Shown in pieces: positions 24,363 through 35,494 of a stretch of 64,000 nt of DNA. A model generated the notes under the pieces. It made no database searches and was not told the DNA's origin. It saw only the letters and a program-made list of their open reading frames with translations. This DNA is from Taenia hydatigena (taxonomy: Eukaryota; Platyhelminthes; Cestoda; Cyclophyllidea; Taeniidae). The DNA is taken from assembly GCA_036345935.2 (NCBI GenBank), contig JADWOT020001353.1, forward strand, positions 1 through 64,000. The letters run 5' to 3'. Within the stretch, counting starts at the first letter, position 1; every line of letters begins with the position of its first letter. The position numbers were made by a program, and so were the translations under genes.

Positions 24363-27300
24363 GGCTACTTCTGTGACCATTGAAACAGCTTTAATGGCGG
24401 CGACTGAGGCAGCATGCTTTGGTCAGTCTAACTCCAGCTCCTCTGGCACACAAGTGTGCGCAGTTTGCAGTGCTGCGCTAAATTACGCAAGTTCTACAAA
24501 TATCTTAAGCCCCGCCGCTCCCCTTTCGTGATTCTCTAGAAATGGATGTGTCTGCACAGTTACCAGAGGCGTTGGCCGCTAAAGTGTAGAAAAGACATTC
24601 ACTTCAGTAGCATAAGTTATAAGCTAGAATTTCCTTATCGTCCTAAAAACCTCGTCAATGCTCCTAACCTGCCGCCTGCTTGACGTCTGTATCGACGCCG
24701 CTTGCGGATTCGCTTGCCTTCAATTTTAGTCTACCCTGAATGCCACTGCAATAAGATGGAATTCGTGTATCTCGCGGCGACCAGGAAAACCAAATTATAC
24801 CGTATGAAATTTCTTTTGAATTTTTTCCTTATGTGGTAAAGATATTTAATCAATTGCAAAAAATAACCAAATCAGCCATCACCCATAAGAAATGATTAAG
24901 TCATTTAGATGCTCGCAGCGTTCACACTTGCCTAATCTTTACAACTGCCACTGAGTCCTGAGACGTCGCCGTCCACCTACTGAGTAGCGATAAGTATTCT
25001 CACGAAAATCACCCACCATTAACCAAAATAGCTTACTTGTTGCTAAAGGAAAGGCGCATTTTATTGCTTGAAACGCAATGGTAAAGTGTATCTATCGTTC
25101 CACTTCTAAATAGCTCAATGAATCGGACCTCAAATACACACCTTAGCTAAGTTGGGCAATGATTGATGAGGCGATAACAACTGAGGGGCCTAGACAAACT
25201 TATTCCATGGGGAGGAGCAGAAACGCCTGCTTACTACGTCCCTGAATGCGCGCAGTCGTCCCTGCATTGGTGGTCAAGCGCCTTCAGCTCAGGGTCATTG
25301 AGTGGCCAAAAATGTCAAGCGATTAATTAGCCCACGTCGATTATCAATTGATAGTCAACTAAAAAAAGTAATTGCGTGTGCGCTTTGCAAAATTTAGAGA
25401 GCGTCACCACTATTTTATAACCTATTATTATCACTGCAACATTTCAATTTAAGCTTCTCTTTACAATGCGTAATACAGTCTGCGTCTTCTACATCGTTAT
25501 AGTTCTCAACCATTTGTGGACAACAATACCTAATGCTAGCAACAAAGAGTTTATATAAAAATAAGGAAAACAAGGAGAGGAATTACCGTTTCACCCTTTC
25601 AACAGGCTAGTAGTTCAGAGATGATTTACTAATGCTCACGGTTTTCAAGAAGTCTCTCCGAAACATCCCCTAGTTATATCGAATTCTGTCGAGTAAATGG
25701 GTCCTAGCCATCACTGAATCTCTGTGAAGATCTGCGCCTACAGTTCATCTTGAACGCAACCATGCATACAAGCCGTAGTGTCTTAGACAAGAAGTGCTCC
25801 AGCATTGTGAGGTGACAAATGTGTGGACGATTCAGTGATAAACAGAAGTTTTTTGCTCAGTAATTGCGGCAGAATGCATCATTTAGCATCATAAAGTATT
25901 CACGCAGTCGAACAACCGTCCAGAAAACCACCCTACGCGCGCACGAAAGAGGTGTAGGAACATGATATTAATGAACGTTCAATCTTATCTTAACGAATAC
26001 GATGTGAAAACGACTTTTAATGACGCCGTGGCAGTGGTTAAGGCTGCCTTTGCCGTAGATGCCTTGTAAGGCAGGCGCTCCAGCCGACAACGACGAGCAA
26101 GGGGGATGAGTGGTGGTTTACTAAGTGATCTTGACTATCCGCATTATTAGCCAGATCCCATGTGCCACTTTCTTCCCTTGGCAAAAATAGCGATTGTTCG
26201 TCCCTAAACCGCAAGACTCATTCGTCGCGGCCCAGAAAATGGGCGTTCTCGACCAAGGAATATTACATTGGCCTCTGCTCTGCTTGTCCGGTGGGCTATA
26301 TTTGCGCCACGAAAGTCTTTTCGATTCCGACAACTTTGTGTAGAAGTGAACCAAATTGGATACCATGCTGATCCTAAGCCTGTCACTTGCACGAAATTTC
26401 AGGTTATCGTTTACTAAATTACCCAACCAAAAAAATCAGAGGCAAAGGAGATTAACACATCACTGCTTTTGAAAGCGTGAAAGCTATGGTCATTTTCGTC
26501 GTCTTTTTTCTGGCACAAAAGTGCACTTTTGACTGTGCTTTGTTTTTGCCCAAATCACGTTCCACCGCTCCCATTTCATCATATTGGGCCAGTTAATGAG
26601 ACTTTTCGGTCGTCAAATCATTGATATGGCGATGATCGGATAGGTGTTGGGGTCACCAAGGCCTCTAAGGGATTCCGAGGGACTTTTTTATCCCATTCGA
26701 CTTATTCCCTGTCCATTGAATGTGCATGTAATAATTACTATCTAACAGGACGCGGAAGGCCTTAAGGTGACTGACAAACCCTATCTACGGAAGTGTGAAG
26801 GTTTCATCAGATGGATAACGCAGTCATAAGCGTAAACTGTAGAGCATTTCTTCAGAAGCCTGATGCGACTGATGATGCAGCCTACATATTATTAGTGTAG
26901 CAACATTTCTTGAAGCAAGCAGGCTGCGGTGGGGTCGGTTCTTACTTGTTGGGGACTGATTAGCAAATGCAGCATTTAATGCTATAAACCAAAGCATACG
27001 TTCCTTATTTGCCATCATGTGTTGATAAGGAGCTAAGGAAGAGGCCGAAATATATGATATTGTAGGGTCGCGCGGACCCAAATGCGGTTAGAAAGTGTCG
27101 ATTAGAATCCATCTGCTTGTCCCTATATTAAAGAGCTCTGGAATCCTTTTTGGATGAAATTCGGTATAGACTGCGACAAAATTAACTGACAGAGACATTT
27201 GTGCATTCAACATGAATGCCACTGGACCAAAATGTGCTCTTGCTGCTTGCAAACGTAGACCACTGCGCTATCCAAGTGGGTGAAATCGACAGTGGAGGGA

Positions 27301-27480
27301 ATTGGTGGAGTAGGAGCGGTGGTCAGTGGAATGGTGTTGTTGAGGCACGAGTGAAGTTGTGAAGGGGAGGGATGGTAGAGAGAGTGAAGCATTAGGGACG
27401 AGGGTGATCACGGTGCTGCGGTGTGGAGAGGATTGATGATGTGCGCAGTTGGTGGATAGGGGAGGTGGAGGTCAAGTGGA
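24363..27480. other. Unannotated 3.1 kb stretch
   Basis: No gene is recognised. The last 250 bp (27.23-27.48 kb) are strongly purine-rich on the plus strand and lead into the tRNA region. Confidence 0.4.
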
Positions 27481-27505
27481 GGGAGGGCGGGGAGGGCAGG
27501 AGGGG
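27481..27505 (+). other. G-quadruplex motif upstream of a tRNA gene
   Basis: The bases GGGAGGGCGGGGAGGG (27481-27496) are four G-tracts with one-base loops, followed by another GGGG at 27502-27505. This meets the strictest G4 pattern and would be very stable. It lies 30-50 bp before the tRNA at 27535, on the non-template strand. Confidence 0.8.
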
Positions 27506-27534
27506 ATTGGACAAAACGGAAGAGCGAATGATGT

Positions 27535-27616
27535 GACGCGGTGGCCGAGTGGTTAAGGCGATGGACTGCCAATCCATTGGGGCTTCCTCGCGTGAGTTCG
27601 GGTCTCACCTGCGTCG
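27535..27616 (+). tRNA. Serine-type class II tRNA with anticodon GCC
   Basis: The 82-nt gene folds fully. The acceptor GACGCGG pairs with CTGCGTC, with discriminator G. The D-stem is GCC/GGC, the anticodon stem ATGGA/TCCAT and the T-stem GTGAG/CTCAC. The 14-nt variable arm has a 4-bp stem. Long variable arm, G73 and the overall sequence are those of eukaryotic tRNA-Ser, which seryl-tRNA synthetase recognises without reading the anticodon. The anticodon loop, however, is CTGCCAA, so the anticodon (27568-27570) is GCC, which reads glycine GGC/GGU codons. Normal tRNA-Ser(GCT) has CTGCTAA, one base different. It could be a miscoding tRNA, a tRNA-derived repeat or a pseudogene. A T5 run, a possible Pol III terminator, follows at 27650-27654. 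Confidence 0.85.
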
Positions 27617-27779
27617 TGCGCCTGCTTATCGCCCACCTAGCTACTGCGCTTTTTATTGCACTTCGAGTGGCTTACTTTGCTTCGCTAGCATTGTCGTTGC
27701 TGTGGATGACTTCCCACCGCATTGAGCCTGTGTGGTGGCGTGTAAGGCAGAGAGCGCCGCGCCAATGATGGTAAAAGCA

Positions 27780-27852
27780 TGCCGCGAACCGGGCTCGAAC
27801 CGAAGACATCTAGATCTTTAGCCTGAAGCTCTCCCAACTGAGCTCCCACGGC
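27780..27852 (-). tRNA. Phenylalanine-like tRNA with anticodon AAA, possibly pseudo
   Basis: Read on the minus strand it is a 73-nt cloverleaf. The acceptor GCCGTGG pairs with TCGCGGC, discriminator A, D-arm GCTC/GAGC and T-loop TTCGAGC. The body resembles tRNA-Phe, and the loop CTAAAGA differs from the usual CTGAAGA by G34 to A, giving anticodon AAA. The anticodon stem has one mismatch (28-42) and the T-stem one (49-65). A T4 run follows within a few bases (27773-27776 in plus coordinates), so transcription could terminate properly. Phe-tRNAs almost always carry GAA, so this is either a divergent extra copy or a pseudogene. It converges on the serine-type tRNA, with 163 bp between them. Confidence 0.72.
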
Positions 27853-28922
27853 GACGCGCCGTCTTGACCCGTTGCCATCCACCAATTCTACACAACACCG
27901 CCCACATTGCCTACCATCTTCTTCAATGCGTGCTGCTCGTGTGCCCATCCTTCCTCCCGCTTTCTTTGATGCTATTGTGCACAGGAAAGATTTCCAATCT
28001 TCTCGCTTACAAATGCCTGACAATGCGATTACAATCTGTGTGAGATCGACGCACTTTCAATGCACATGTCTCGAAGAGTTGCTCTAGGCAATCAAATGGA
28101 CTAACATCTGAAAAATGCATACATTGCCTTAGGTTGCTTCATTTAAATACAAGCTACAATCAGGCTTCAACAGTGAGCCAGACGACATCCCACCATTGAA
28201 ACGTGAAACTATTTGAATAAAAGACCTAAAGAAGTATTTGTTGGTCGAAGCAACGGAGCCGTAAAGCAAACTAGCTTTAACTTGAATCCATGCAGCAATG
28301 CGGTTTCGAGGTCACGACGAGCCAATTCGCATGCAGTGCCATTTGGTGTCGCCATGTCGCCATTCCACCGATAAGGCTACCGCCACGGATGACTTACCTT
28401 GCCATGAACTCTCCTTTGTCAAAACTTTGCGATACGCAAGACAGCCCTAAATATTTTGGCAGAATCGTCAAGCACAGGTCGAGCATTGCTTAACCATGAT
28501 CCGCTTCGGTTCTGTGACTCAACTGCTGCTTCATTAATATTGCTAATCTATCTTGCTCACCAATTTGCCCTAAACCTGCCTGATTAAACACTCAATGTTA
28601 ACTAGGAATAAGGAAGCCCTTTATTTGCAGTATTTTGCTACTTATAATAGGATTTATTGCGGCATTAAACCAGAAGGAAACTGCCAATGAGCCGCTTTCA
28701 ACATGAGACACTTCACTCTTGTTTACAAGACACTTTACACAATCGTCCACTCATCAGTAAATGCTCTGATTCGCACTAGAATCACCTCATTTCGGTGCTC
28801 TTTTGATAGTGCTGAGGTGTGCAATTTCGCTACTAGCCGCGCTCTCCAGAAAACTGTTCTCAATCCAGAGAAACGTTCATTCGATGCTAAGAGTACCTGC
28901 TTCGTGTGCTTTGCGATGATAT
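27853..28922. other. Unannotated 1.1 kb stretch
   Basis: No gene is recognised. Open frames of 60-85 codons exist on both strands without splice support. Confidence 0.4.
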
Positions 28923-29249
28923 ATGGGTGCACCTGACGCGGATGACGCACATACAGAAGGCCAGTGCCTAAGTAATGGCAGGTCGACAACGCCTGAAAAT
29001 TGTCAGCCCTGGCCTAGGAAGGACGCCTCGTTTACTGGCGGGCAAGACGCATGTGTGGTCATCTTAGCCTGCCCCCGACAGTCTTGGCAAATAAATGAAC
29101 CAATAACAGTGGTAAGAAAAGCCAGAGATGGCCTTAGTATGTCCATTCCGTTGCTACAAAGTAAGAATTTCGCGTATTTTCGACGACTGATTTGCATCCC
29201 CAAAGCGGTTGCGGAATTATCCACACCCCTACTCTTCACTTGCCATTGA
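28923..29249 (+). CDS. Doubtful 108-codon open frame
   Basis: An ATG frame of 108 codons starts MGAPDADDAHTEG and is mixed in composition. A GTAAGA donor-like site lies inside it at 29112. The opposite strand is also open for 92 codons (29003-29281). Both strands open over about 280 bp points to locally raised GC content as much as to coding. No family is recognised. It lies just before the first 104-bp direct repeat. Confidence 0.22.
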   Translation: MGAPDADDAHTEGQCLSNGRSTTPENCQPWPRKDASFTGGQDACVVILACPRQSWQINEPITVVRKARDGLSMSIPLLQSKNFAYFRRLICIPKAVAELSTPLLFTCH

Positions 29250-29328
29250 TGCACCGGCTGGGTGTCAGACATCGACTGCAACTTTTAGTGATGCTCCTTT
29301 CCGTGAAAGGCGAAGAGAAGAACGCAAA

Positions 29329-29432
29329 GCAGAGAGCAGCGACGAACCACACAACCAGTGTCAACCCCACTGCGGGAGAGAAAGAGCTTCAAAGGGATGC
29401 TCGAGGGCTCCCCACTGACAAAAACTATGCAC
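29329..29432 (+). repeat. Direct repeat copy 1 (104 bp)
   Basis: It is about 86% identical over 104 bp to 30751-30854 in the same orientation. The first 28 bases are identical and most changes fall in a 31-bp middle block. In one frame both copies encode AESSDEPHN, then GRxxASKGCxRAPH and QKLCT. In copy 1 a Trp codon (TGG) has become TGA. The family is not recognised. It could be the ends of a small retroelement or two fragments of a dispersed repeat. Confidence 0.85.
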
Positions 29433-30750
29433 TATGAACTACCGCAATTCGCGTCTACCCAACTCAATGCTAAATTCGACTGGTTTATGTGTCAGCATTG
29501 CAGCATGATACTCCATGGTTGCCGAATGGGACAATTATTTTATAAATGTGAACATCTATCCAGAAAAGTTTTAACTGAATGAATTTTGATAATCACTGCT
29601 GAAGTGGGATGAAATCCAGCCGTGGGTCTATTGACATCTGCTCAATAGGAGACATAGCCGAGTTTTGCCGACGTCATTTGCAGAATTAGAGTATGAATAA
29701 GCAACGATGTATAACGGTCGTTGACATCGAGTTGATCCTGCTCATGACGGTATCGCTAAAGCTACTGATGGTATGCACATTTTTTGTGCCTATATTTAAT
29801 TCACTCGAAGGACTCTTATCCAAAAGTGCTTTAAATCTAATGCGATTTGATCAGAACCAATTCAATGTAGTGAAGCTAACGTAAGGTAAACCGATGAGTA
29901 ACACGGCTAAGTGTTGACTGTTGCATCGCAAAGCACTGGATGAAAATAGTGGCACATTTGCAAATGGAGAGTAAAGAGGCTGCTGTTAAATCAAACAGAA
30001 GCTGCTTACTAGCTGAGACTCCTGACAGTACGGTGTGTGCAGCCTATGTGATGTTCATCCCATCTGATCCACGTCAACCAATGCCAAGTTGTCATGACAA
30101 TTTAACCTGACCCGGTATTTTTCGCATTGGAATGCTTGGGATCAAATTGAAATGATTGTCGATATTCTATTCGACTAAGATTTGGCACAGAACAACTGAT
30201 TGTACGTTGCACTGCCCAGTAAAGTGGCGCAATTCAATAGCTCATTTAGAAGTACTGAACAAGGAAGTCTCAATCCATTCAAGCAGAAGGTCGCCTTTCG
30301 CCACTCTACATAAGAATAGAGTTGTACCAATTGAGATAATGCTCATTTTGTGAGATCTACCTCTATTTCAAGCATTTTAATGTATTTGTATCCATTCCAT
30401 CAAATCCACCCCAATTTGATGAGATTTAAACAGGTCCAGTCAAATGAAATGTATCAAATTATGCGTAATCTATGATATGGCATACAAACTCGTTTTGGAC
30501 TTCCCAGTATCAACATCAACATCAATTGCATTGTCCCAAATGAGCCTAATACGTGGAGGCTGTAAGTAAAATGCTTAAATTGAGTCAAGCTAATGGAAAC
30601 ACCTCTCCCTCGCTCATGGTGATTGAAACACAATTCGGATAAAGCTTCTAACACAACTGTTATTCAGCAATTCCTAACAGGGGGACTGCCATAAGTAGTG
30701 TCTCTTTTAGAAGGGTTCGAAGTGTGTTTCTCCCATGCTTGAGTCTTCAC
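29433..30750. other. Sequence between the two direct repeats
   Basis: AT-rich DNA of 1.3 kb without recognisable gene, primer-binding site or polypurine tract. This gives no positive support for an LTR-type element. Confidence 0.4.
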
Positions 30751-30854
30751 GCAGAGAGCAGCGACGAACCACACAACCGACAGCAGCACCAATATGGGAG
30801 AGGAGAAGCTTCAAAGGGATGCCCGAGGGCTCCCCACTGGCAAAAACTATGCAC
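30751..30854 (+). repeat. Direct repeat copy 2 (104 bp)
   Basis: This is the partner of 29329-29432. Here the shared frame stays open and runs on to about 30912, through GC-richer sequence. A second frame (30794-30985) is open too and ends in a Pro-rich tail. No function is assigned. Confidence 0.85.
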
Positions 30855-33800
30855 CCGAGCGAACCCGATTAGAGTCCGTCGCAGGCTTCAACACAGCGGG
30901 GTGCAATGCTGAGCCTCCACCTGGGGTCAGAGCCTTGCTGATCACCCTGAACCCGGCGCCGCCACTCACACCAAGCCCCCTCTGAGACTGCAGTTTGTGC
31001 CTTCTACCTTACTTTACCAAAACTGAGCATCACCTCACACTTCCGCTACATTGCGCATGCCTACACTCATGCGCTTGCTTTTTCTTGTGCTAATTTACAT
31101 CATTTTCTGCATCTTTCATTCTTCTTCTCACGCACCTACCCGCTGTCTACGCAAACCTACTTTCCCACTTCAGTAGCACCTTCTGTCTCGCCTCCTGTGT
31201 GTCTCTCGTGTCAAGTGCCACGTCATGTTGAAGTGCCTGTAGCAAGGCGGTGTATGGAGAATGATGAAAACGCGTTCCACTTTCTTACTTATCAAGAATA
31301 GGGGCCGACACAACTCATAAAGTCACAAAACTCGACATCCCCTGTTGCCTCCGTTTTCGTCAGTAGCTAGATTTGTCAAAAGGCGTTGGCTAAAAGGGTG
31401 CATAGCGGACGAGGCGCTTATTTCGAAAGACAATTCTTATTCGCGATAGCTTGTGGAAATGCTGGACGCTGTAGCGGGAGCGCAAGAAAACTTTATTTGT
31501 ATATGTCGCCCTTGATTTAGGTGATCGTCTTCAAGTGTACACGTCCACCTCGCCACTCCTCTTCGACAAATCGATCCAATGAGTAGGTAAGGCTCTGTTA
31601 AAAAAGAGGTTGGAAAATCATCAATCAATTTTGTTCTCTTAAAGTCGCTTGCGCAGCGGTGCAGGCGGTATGAACGTCCGCCTTTGCAGAGCACCAATTT
31701 TGATCATGTGACTACTGCCGAAGTGCTGGCAGGAGAGAAATTGTCTGTCTTGAAAACACTTTCTTTGCGTGACTGCGCTGAAGTAAAGAGAGTAGATTTT
31801 GGCCATAGCTAATCGAGGAAATACAGCGACCAAACTAGCCTCGACCTAGTAGTCGAACTTATCATAGTTGCCATTCCTGGTTGAAGCATACTTATCATGA
31901 TGGTGGTTTGCCAAGGGAAAAGGGATAGTGCGATGTTGTGCTGATACCGCGTTTCTACAGCTAAATCATCCACTCGCACAAGCCACCAATACGGCTAGAC
32001 CAGGCTCCTGCAAGATGGCGCACATTGTGCTCGGTCCTTAAAAGGACAAAAATGTAAGTGTCGGTCTTGATTAGCAAAATCTGTTTGCTATCGCTGAGTC
32101 ATGTCACTGAGAGGTCTTGCAACGTAGTTGCTGAACTCAGTCACTAAATTAAGTGGAACAATCAAACGGCTATTGCTGAACCACATTTGAATGACAGAAT
32201 GAATCCTGGTTGGCTTCAATAGAGAAATCAGCTTATTCGACTCGATTCTATAAACATTGCCGACGGTTATCGAATGTGTATCCGAGGAGGCATCCAAAAA
32301 GTAAACACCTAACACTTATGTAAATTATGACGCGATTGATTTTAAATGCAACTGCTTCACTTTGTCTTCTTTGGTCTTACGTCGAGTCAATCGCAAAAAT
32401 AGTTGTCAATCAAAATAAAATCTTTGCACAATTTTGTATTATCTTTAAACCTGCTCTCCTCGTATTAATTTCCTCACTATGCGATTAACATGGCTACTTT
32501 TCCAACAGTGCTAAAATCTAGATTCCTGCACAAATCTGGGTTTGTCATCTGCTCACAGCTTCCCCAGAACACTTTGCTCATTTACACACAGATTGCCTGC
32601 CTTGTTTTCAACTGCTTTTTGCGTTTCAACTGTTACGTTTGCATTTATTAATCGCCTATATTCATTTTTAACATCCCTCCACTAAGTTTTTGTCCTTCGT
32701 TTCAAATCTCGTCAATACCAAAACAATGCTAAACACTGTTAATGAAAAACCATAGCACGTTGATAGGAGCCAATAATGCAACACCAGTTCCTTACCTTCT
32801 GCAGTTAAAACTTTGACCCCCTTAGCGCCGGTATAAGTAGCAAATCTGACCATTTGGTTATGCTTAAACATTCCGATGTTGCGTAATAGAAATTTAATGT
32901 TTCGCACTTAAACTTTTCAAAATATATTCTAATGATAGCATTATTATTAGGAACACCTGCTTGCTCTTTTCATTTGGTTAACTTTTGGCCATCAAGCCTT
33001 GCCTTTTTCTTTTCCGTGTTAGCCTCAAGCTCCTAACTTTTCCCAATCATCCAAGAGCAAATATCAATCAGTAGACAAATTTTAAGCACGCTCATGAATT
33101 CTGCTTACTGATCGCAATCGGTCTTAATGGAGCGCTATAACTGCTTTGAGAATTCAAAGTGCAGTTACGCGCAACCTGTCCCTGATGGCTGACGATGATT
33201 CTATAATTGCAATTCAGTGAGTGCAGTTCTTGTCTGCATGAGAAGACCGCAATGGTCTTATCCGCATTTGATCACAACCAACTTCACAGAATTAAACATG
33301 CTCGTCTAACCATAGACGTGTGCTCCATGCGATGTCGTACTAGGAACGCATGTTTCGGTTAAAAGCACCGAAAGTAGCATTTGGTAATCAATGCCCAAAA
33401 AATAAGTATTCAACCTATAGGCATCCTGCTTACATAAGTGAGCGTAGCTGTGCTATAGGTATGAATTGCATTATCAGCCAAAAGATATTTAGAGAATGGG
33501 TATAGATATTACTATCCTGACTGTATAACCCATCCGGTAGACCCTGTGCACTTCTGCAAGGGAGAATCACTGTACAACTTGGGGTGTCTAACGCCCGTCG
33601 GATATTAATTATTGCAGGCATTATTAACGGATGGGGAAATAAGTCAAAGGAAATGGTGTTCGTAATTTAAATTCGGAATATCAAGCAATTAAGTTGCGAG
33701 TCCTACCTTTAGACAGATTAGGCCTACAAATGTGCTTCTAATCTGCGTCTACACTTTGAGGAGCTGCTAACATGCATCTAGCTCGTATCCAATCCATTCT

Positions 33801-34188
33801 AATCCGTTCCGATCAACTGCTTTGCGATGAACATCTGCTTATAGTCGGCTGACGAATCGACGGAATACAAAGGACCAATTGATTGATGATACAATAGGCG
33901 ATTGCCAATCTAGGCATTTTATGGTCTTTCGCTAACACAGGTGAATCATAGTTATCCTATTCGAGGTCAAATTTTTGTAGACAATGCTGTCACATACGGT
34001 CAGCTTCCTAACTTCTGCCACTTTACGTGCATTCGAACACGCATGCAGTAGAATCTGAGCCCGCTCACACAATGAGAAGGTATGGAGAGTAAGAGGTGTT
34101 GAATTTGACACATCACATCACTTATTACTGGATCCCCACCAACGTCACCTAAAAGAGAAAGATTAGATTAGTGAAGTCGCCAGCAAAG
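30855..34188. other. Unannotated 3.3 kb stretch
   Basis: No gene is supported. An exon-like stretch at about 31961-32038 (after TTTCTACAG, reading LNHPLAQATNTARPGSCK to a stop) is noted, but no partner exon was found. Confidence 0.4.
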
Positions 34189-34261
34189 CACCGGTGACGG
34201 GACTCGAACCCGTAATCTTCTACTTAGGAGGCAGACGCCCTATCCATTAGGCCGCACCGGT
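34189..34261 (-). tRNA. tRNA-Arg (CCT)
   Basis: A 73-nt cloverleaf read on the minus strand. The acceptor ACCGGTG pairs fully with CACCGGT, discriminator G. The D-arm is GCC/GGC, the anticodon stem TCTGC/GTAGA with one G-T pair, and the T-stem ACGGG/CCCGT with loop TTCGAGT. The loop CTCCTAA gives anticodon CCT, which reads the arginine codon AGG. There is no intron. A T4 run 35 nt downstream (34151-34154) may be the Pol III terminator. It looks functional. Confidence 0.95.
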
Positions 34262-34868
34262 TCGACTCCCAGATCTTACCGTTGGCAACTTCCATCCACT
34301 GCGTTTTGTTCTAGTCCCTCTGTCCCGAATTCGCTACGCGCTATCGCGTCAGCACGACTCCCCCTAATACCGATTTCGCCACTCTTCCACATCTCCACTC
34401 GGCCTTTCCAAATATCTTATACATCACTCCCATCGTAAATCCTATCCATTGACTAGTACAACTTAACAGATTCCAACCCATATTCTGTAAATGTGTCTCG
34501 TCACTTGCATTATTAAATTATTTGTTTCGTTCATTTTGGTTTTTACCCTTTCGAGGAACCGCTGCGTTTGTTTCGATGCATCAGCGTAACCGATGTTCTG
34601 CCACCAGCACTGATTGCAACTGCTAACAAAAGCCTCTTTACTTTGGATCGTTATGTACTGTCTTCGAACTCACTGCCGTGGCATTTTTGATCTTATTAAG
34701 GCTGCGTTGATACCCGGAGGGTCCCTCTGCGATACCTGTCCAGATATTGATGCTTGATCGTAGAATCTTGTATCTGCTACTGAACCCAAGTAGCAGATGC
34801 GCATTTTTGACAGCAGTGTTTTCTAAACAAAAAGCGCAAAAAACGCTGCTTCTCGTATTCTACAAAGC
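34262..34868. other. Unannotated 0.6 kb between tRNA-Arg and the next candidate gene
   Basis: It holds no recognised gene. I looked for a minus-strand AATAAA for the candidate gene at 34869-35494 and saw none. Confidence 0.4.
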
Positions 34869-35494
34869 CTAATTCAAGCATCTAACAATACTAGGTGTCC
34901 AATATGAGGGCGTGGTGTTCAAATAATAGTTTGAATTCTGGGAAGTCGATGACAGGCGAAGATTCTGAGGCTTACTAGTTGGACACATGATCAGCTGGCT
35001 GAGATCGTTAATTTTATTGGGCAGAGTTTCTTTAGGATGATGGCTGGTTGGGCTCTTACCCTGAACTGAAAGGATACTCACATGTTGACGCTGAAGGCTT
35101 GTGAGCCTAGAAAGGCATGTTCTGATAGGTAATGAAGTTACTTAGTGCACTTCAACATCCTCACTGCTTTTCCATCTTAGTGAAATGGTCACTGATAAGA
35201 GACCGCTCTTGGTTATCGATAACAAGCTGAACAACATCGGCCGATATCAGAGTCATGGAAGACATTGTCGTCTTTGTTACCAAGAGTGATCCCTGCAGAA
35301 GTGCACAAAGGATTAACAGGACACTTACAGAGGAGGAAATTCAGTGGTTTTGATTCAGTCTTTAAAGCTCGTACCATCCTTGGTGAGTGGAAGATCCGCT
35401 GACGCTTCCAACAATGTGGGGTTCCTTCCTTCTCCTCATCTTCCCTGCTACTATTCCTGGCACGAGGTGGCCGGATATTCTTAGAAATCTTCAT
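34869..35494 (-). CDS. Candidate three-exon gene, unknown function, 166 aa
   Basis: On the minus strand an ATG at 35494 with G at -3 opens an exon 35375-35494. It encodes a basic and Glu-rich start (MKISKNIRPPRARNSSRE). A GTACGA donor and TTCTGCAG acceptor give an 82-bp intron and exon 35165-35292 (from GSLLVTKTT to ISDHFTKMEK). A GTGAGG donor and CTATCAG acceptor give a 43-bp intron and exon 34869-35121, Ser/Asn/Pro-rich to a TAG. All phases agree (120+128+253 nt = 166 codons plus stop). An alternative 36-bp intron (GTAAGT to TGCAG, 35293-35328) is also possible but leads to an early stop. More exons may lie upstream: 35556-35620 has an open frame and a GTAAGC donor but does not join in phase. 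No domain is recognised. Found by eye, so it may be chance. Confidence 0.33.

Noticed and set aside
26030..26100. tRNA-like sequence with an A-box (GTGGCAGTGGTTAAGGC)
   Set aside because: No matching T-arm or acceptor pairing follows. At most a tRNA-derived fragment.
29329..30854. LTR retrotransposon with the 104-bp repeats as LTRs
   Set aside because: No primer-binding site, polypurine tract, gag/pol or TG...CA ends seen. Left as an open question in the findings.
31961..32038. Possible last exon after TTTCTACAG
   Set aside because: Only 26 codons, and no upstream exon could be chained.
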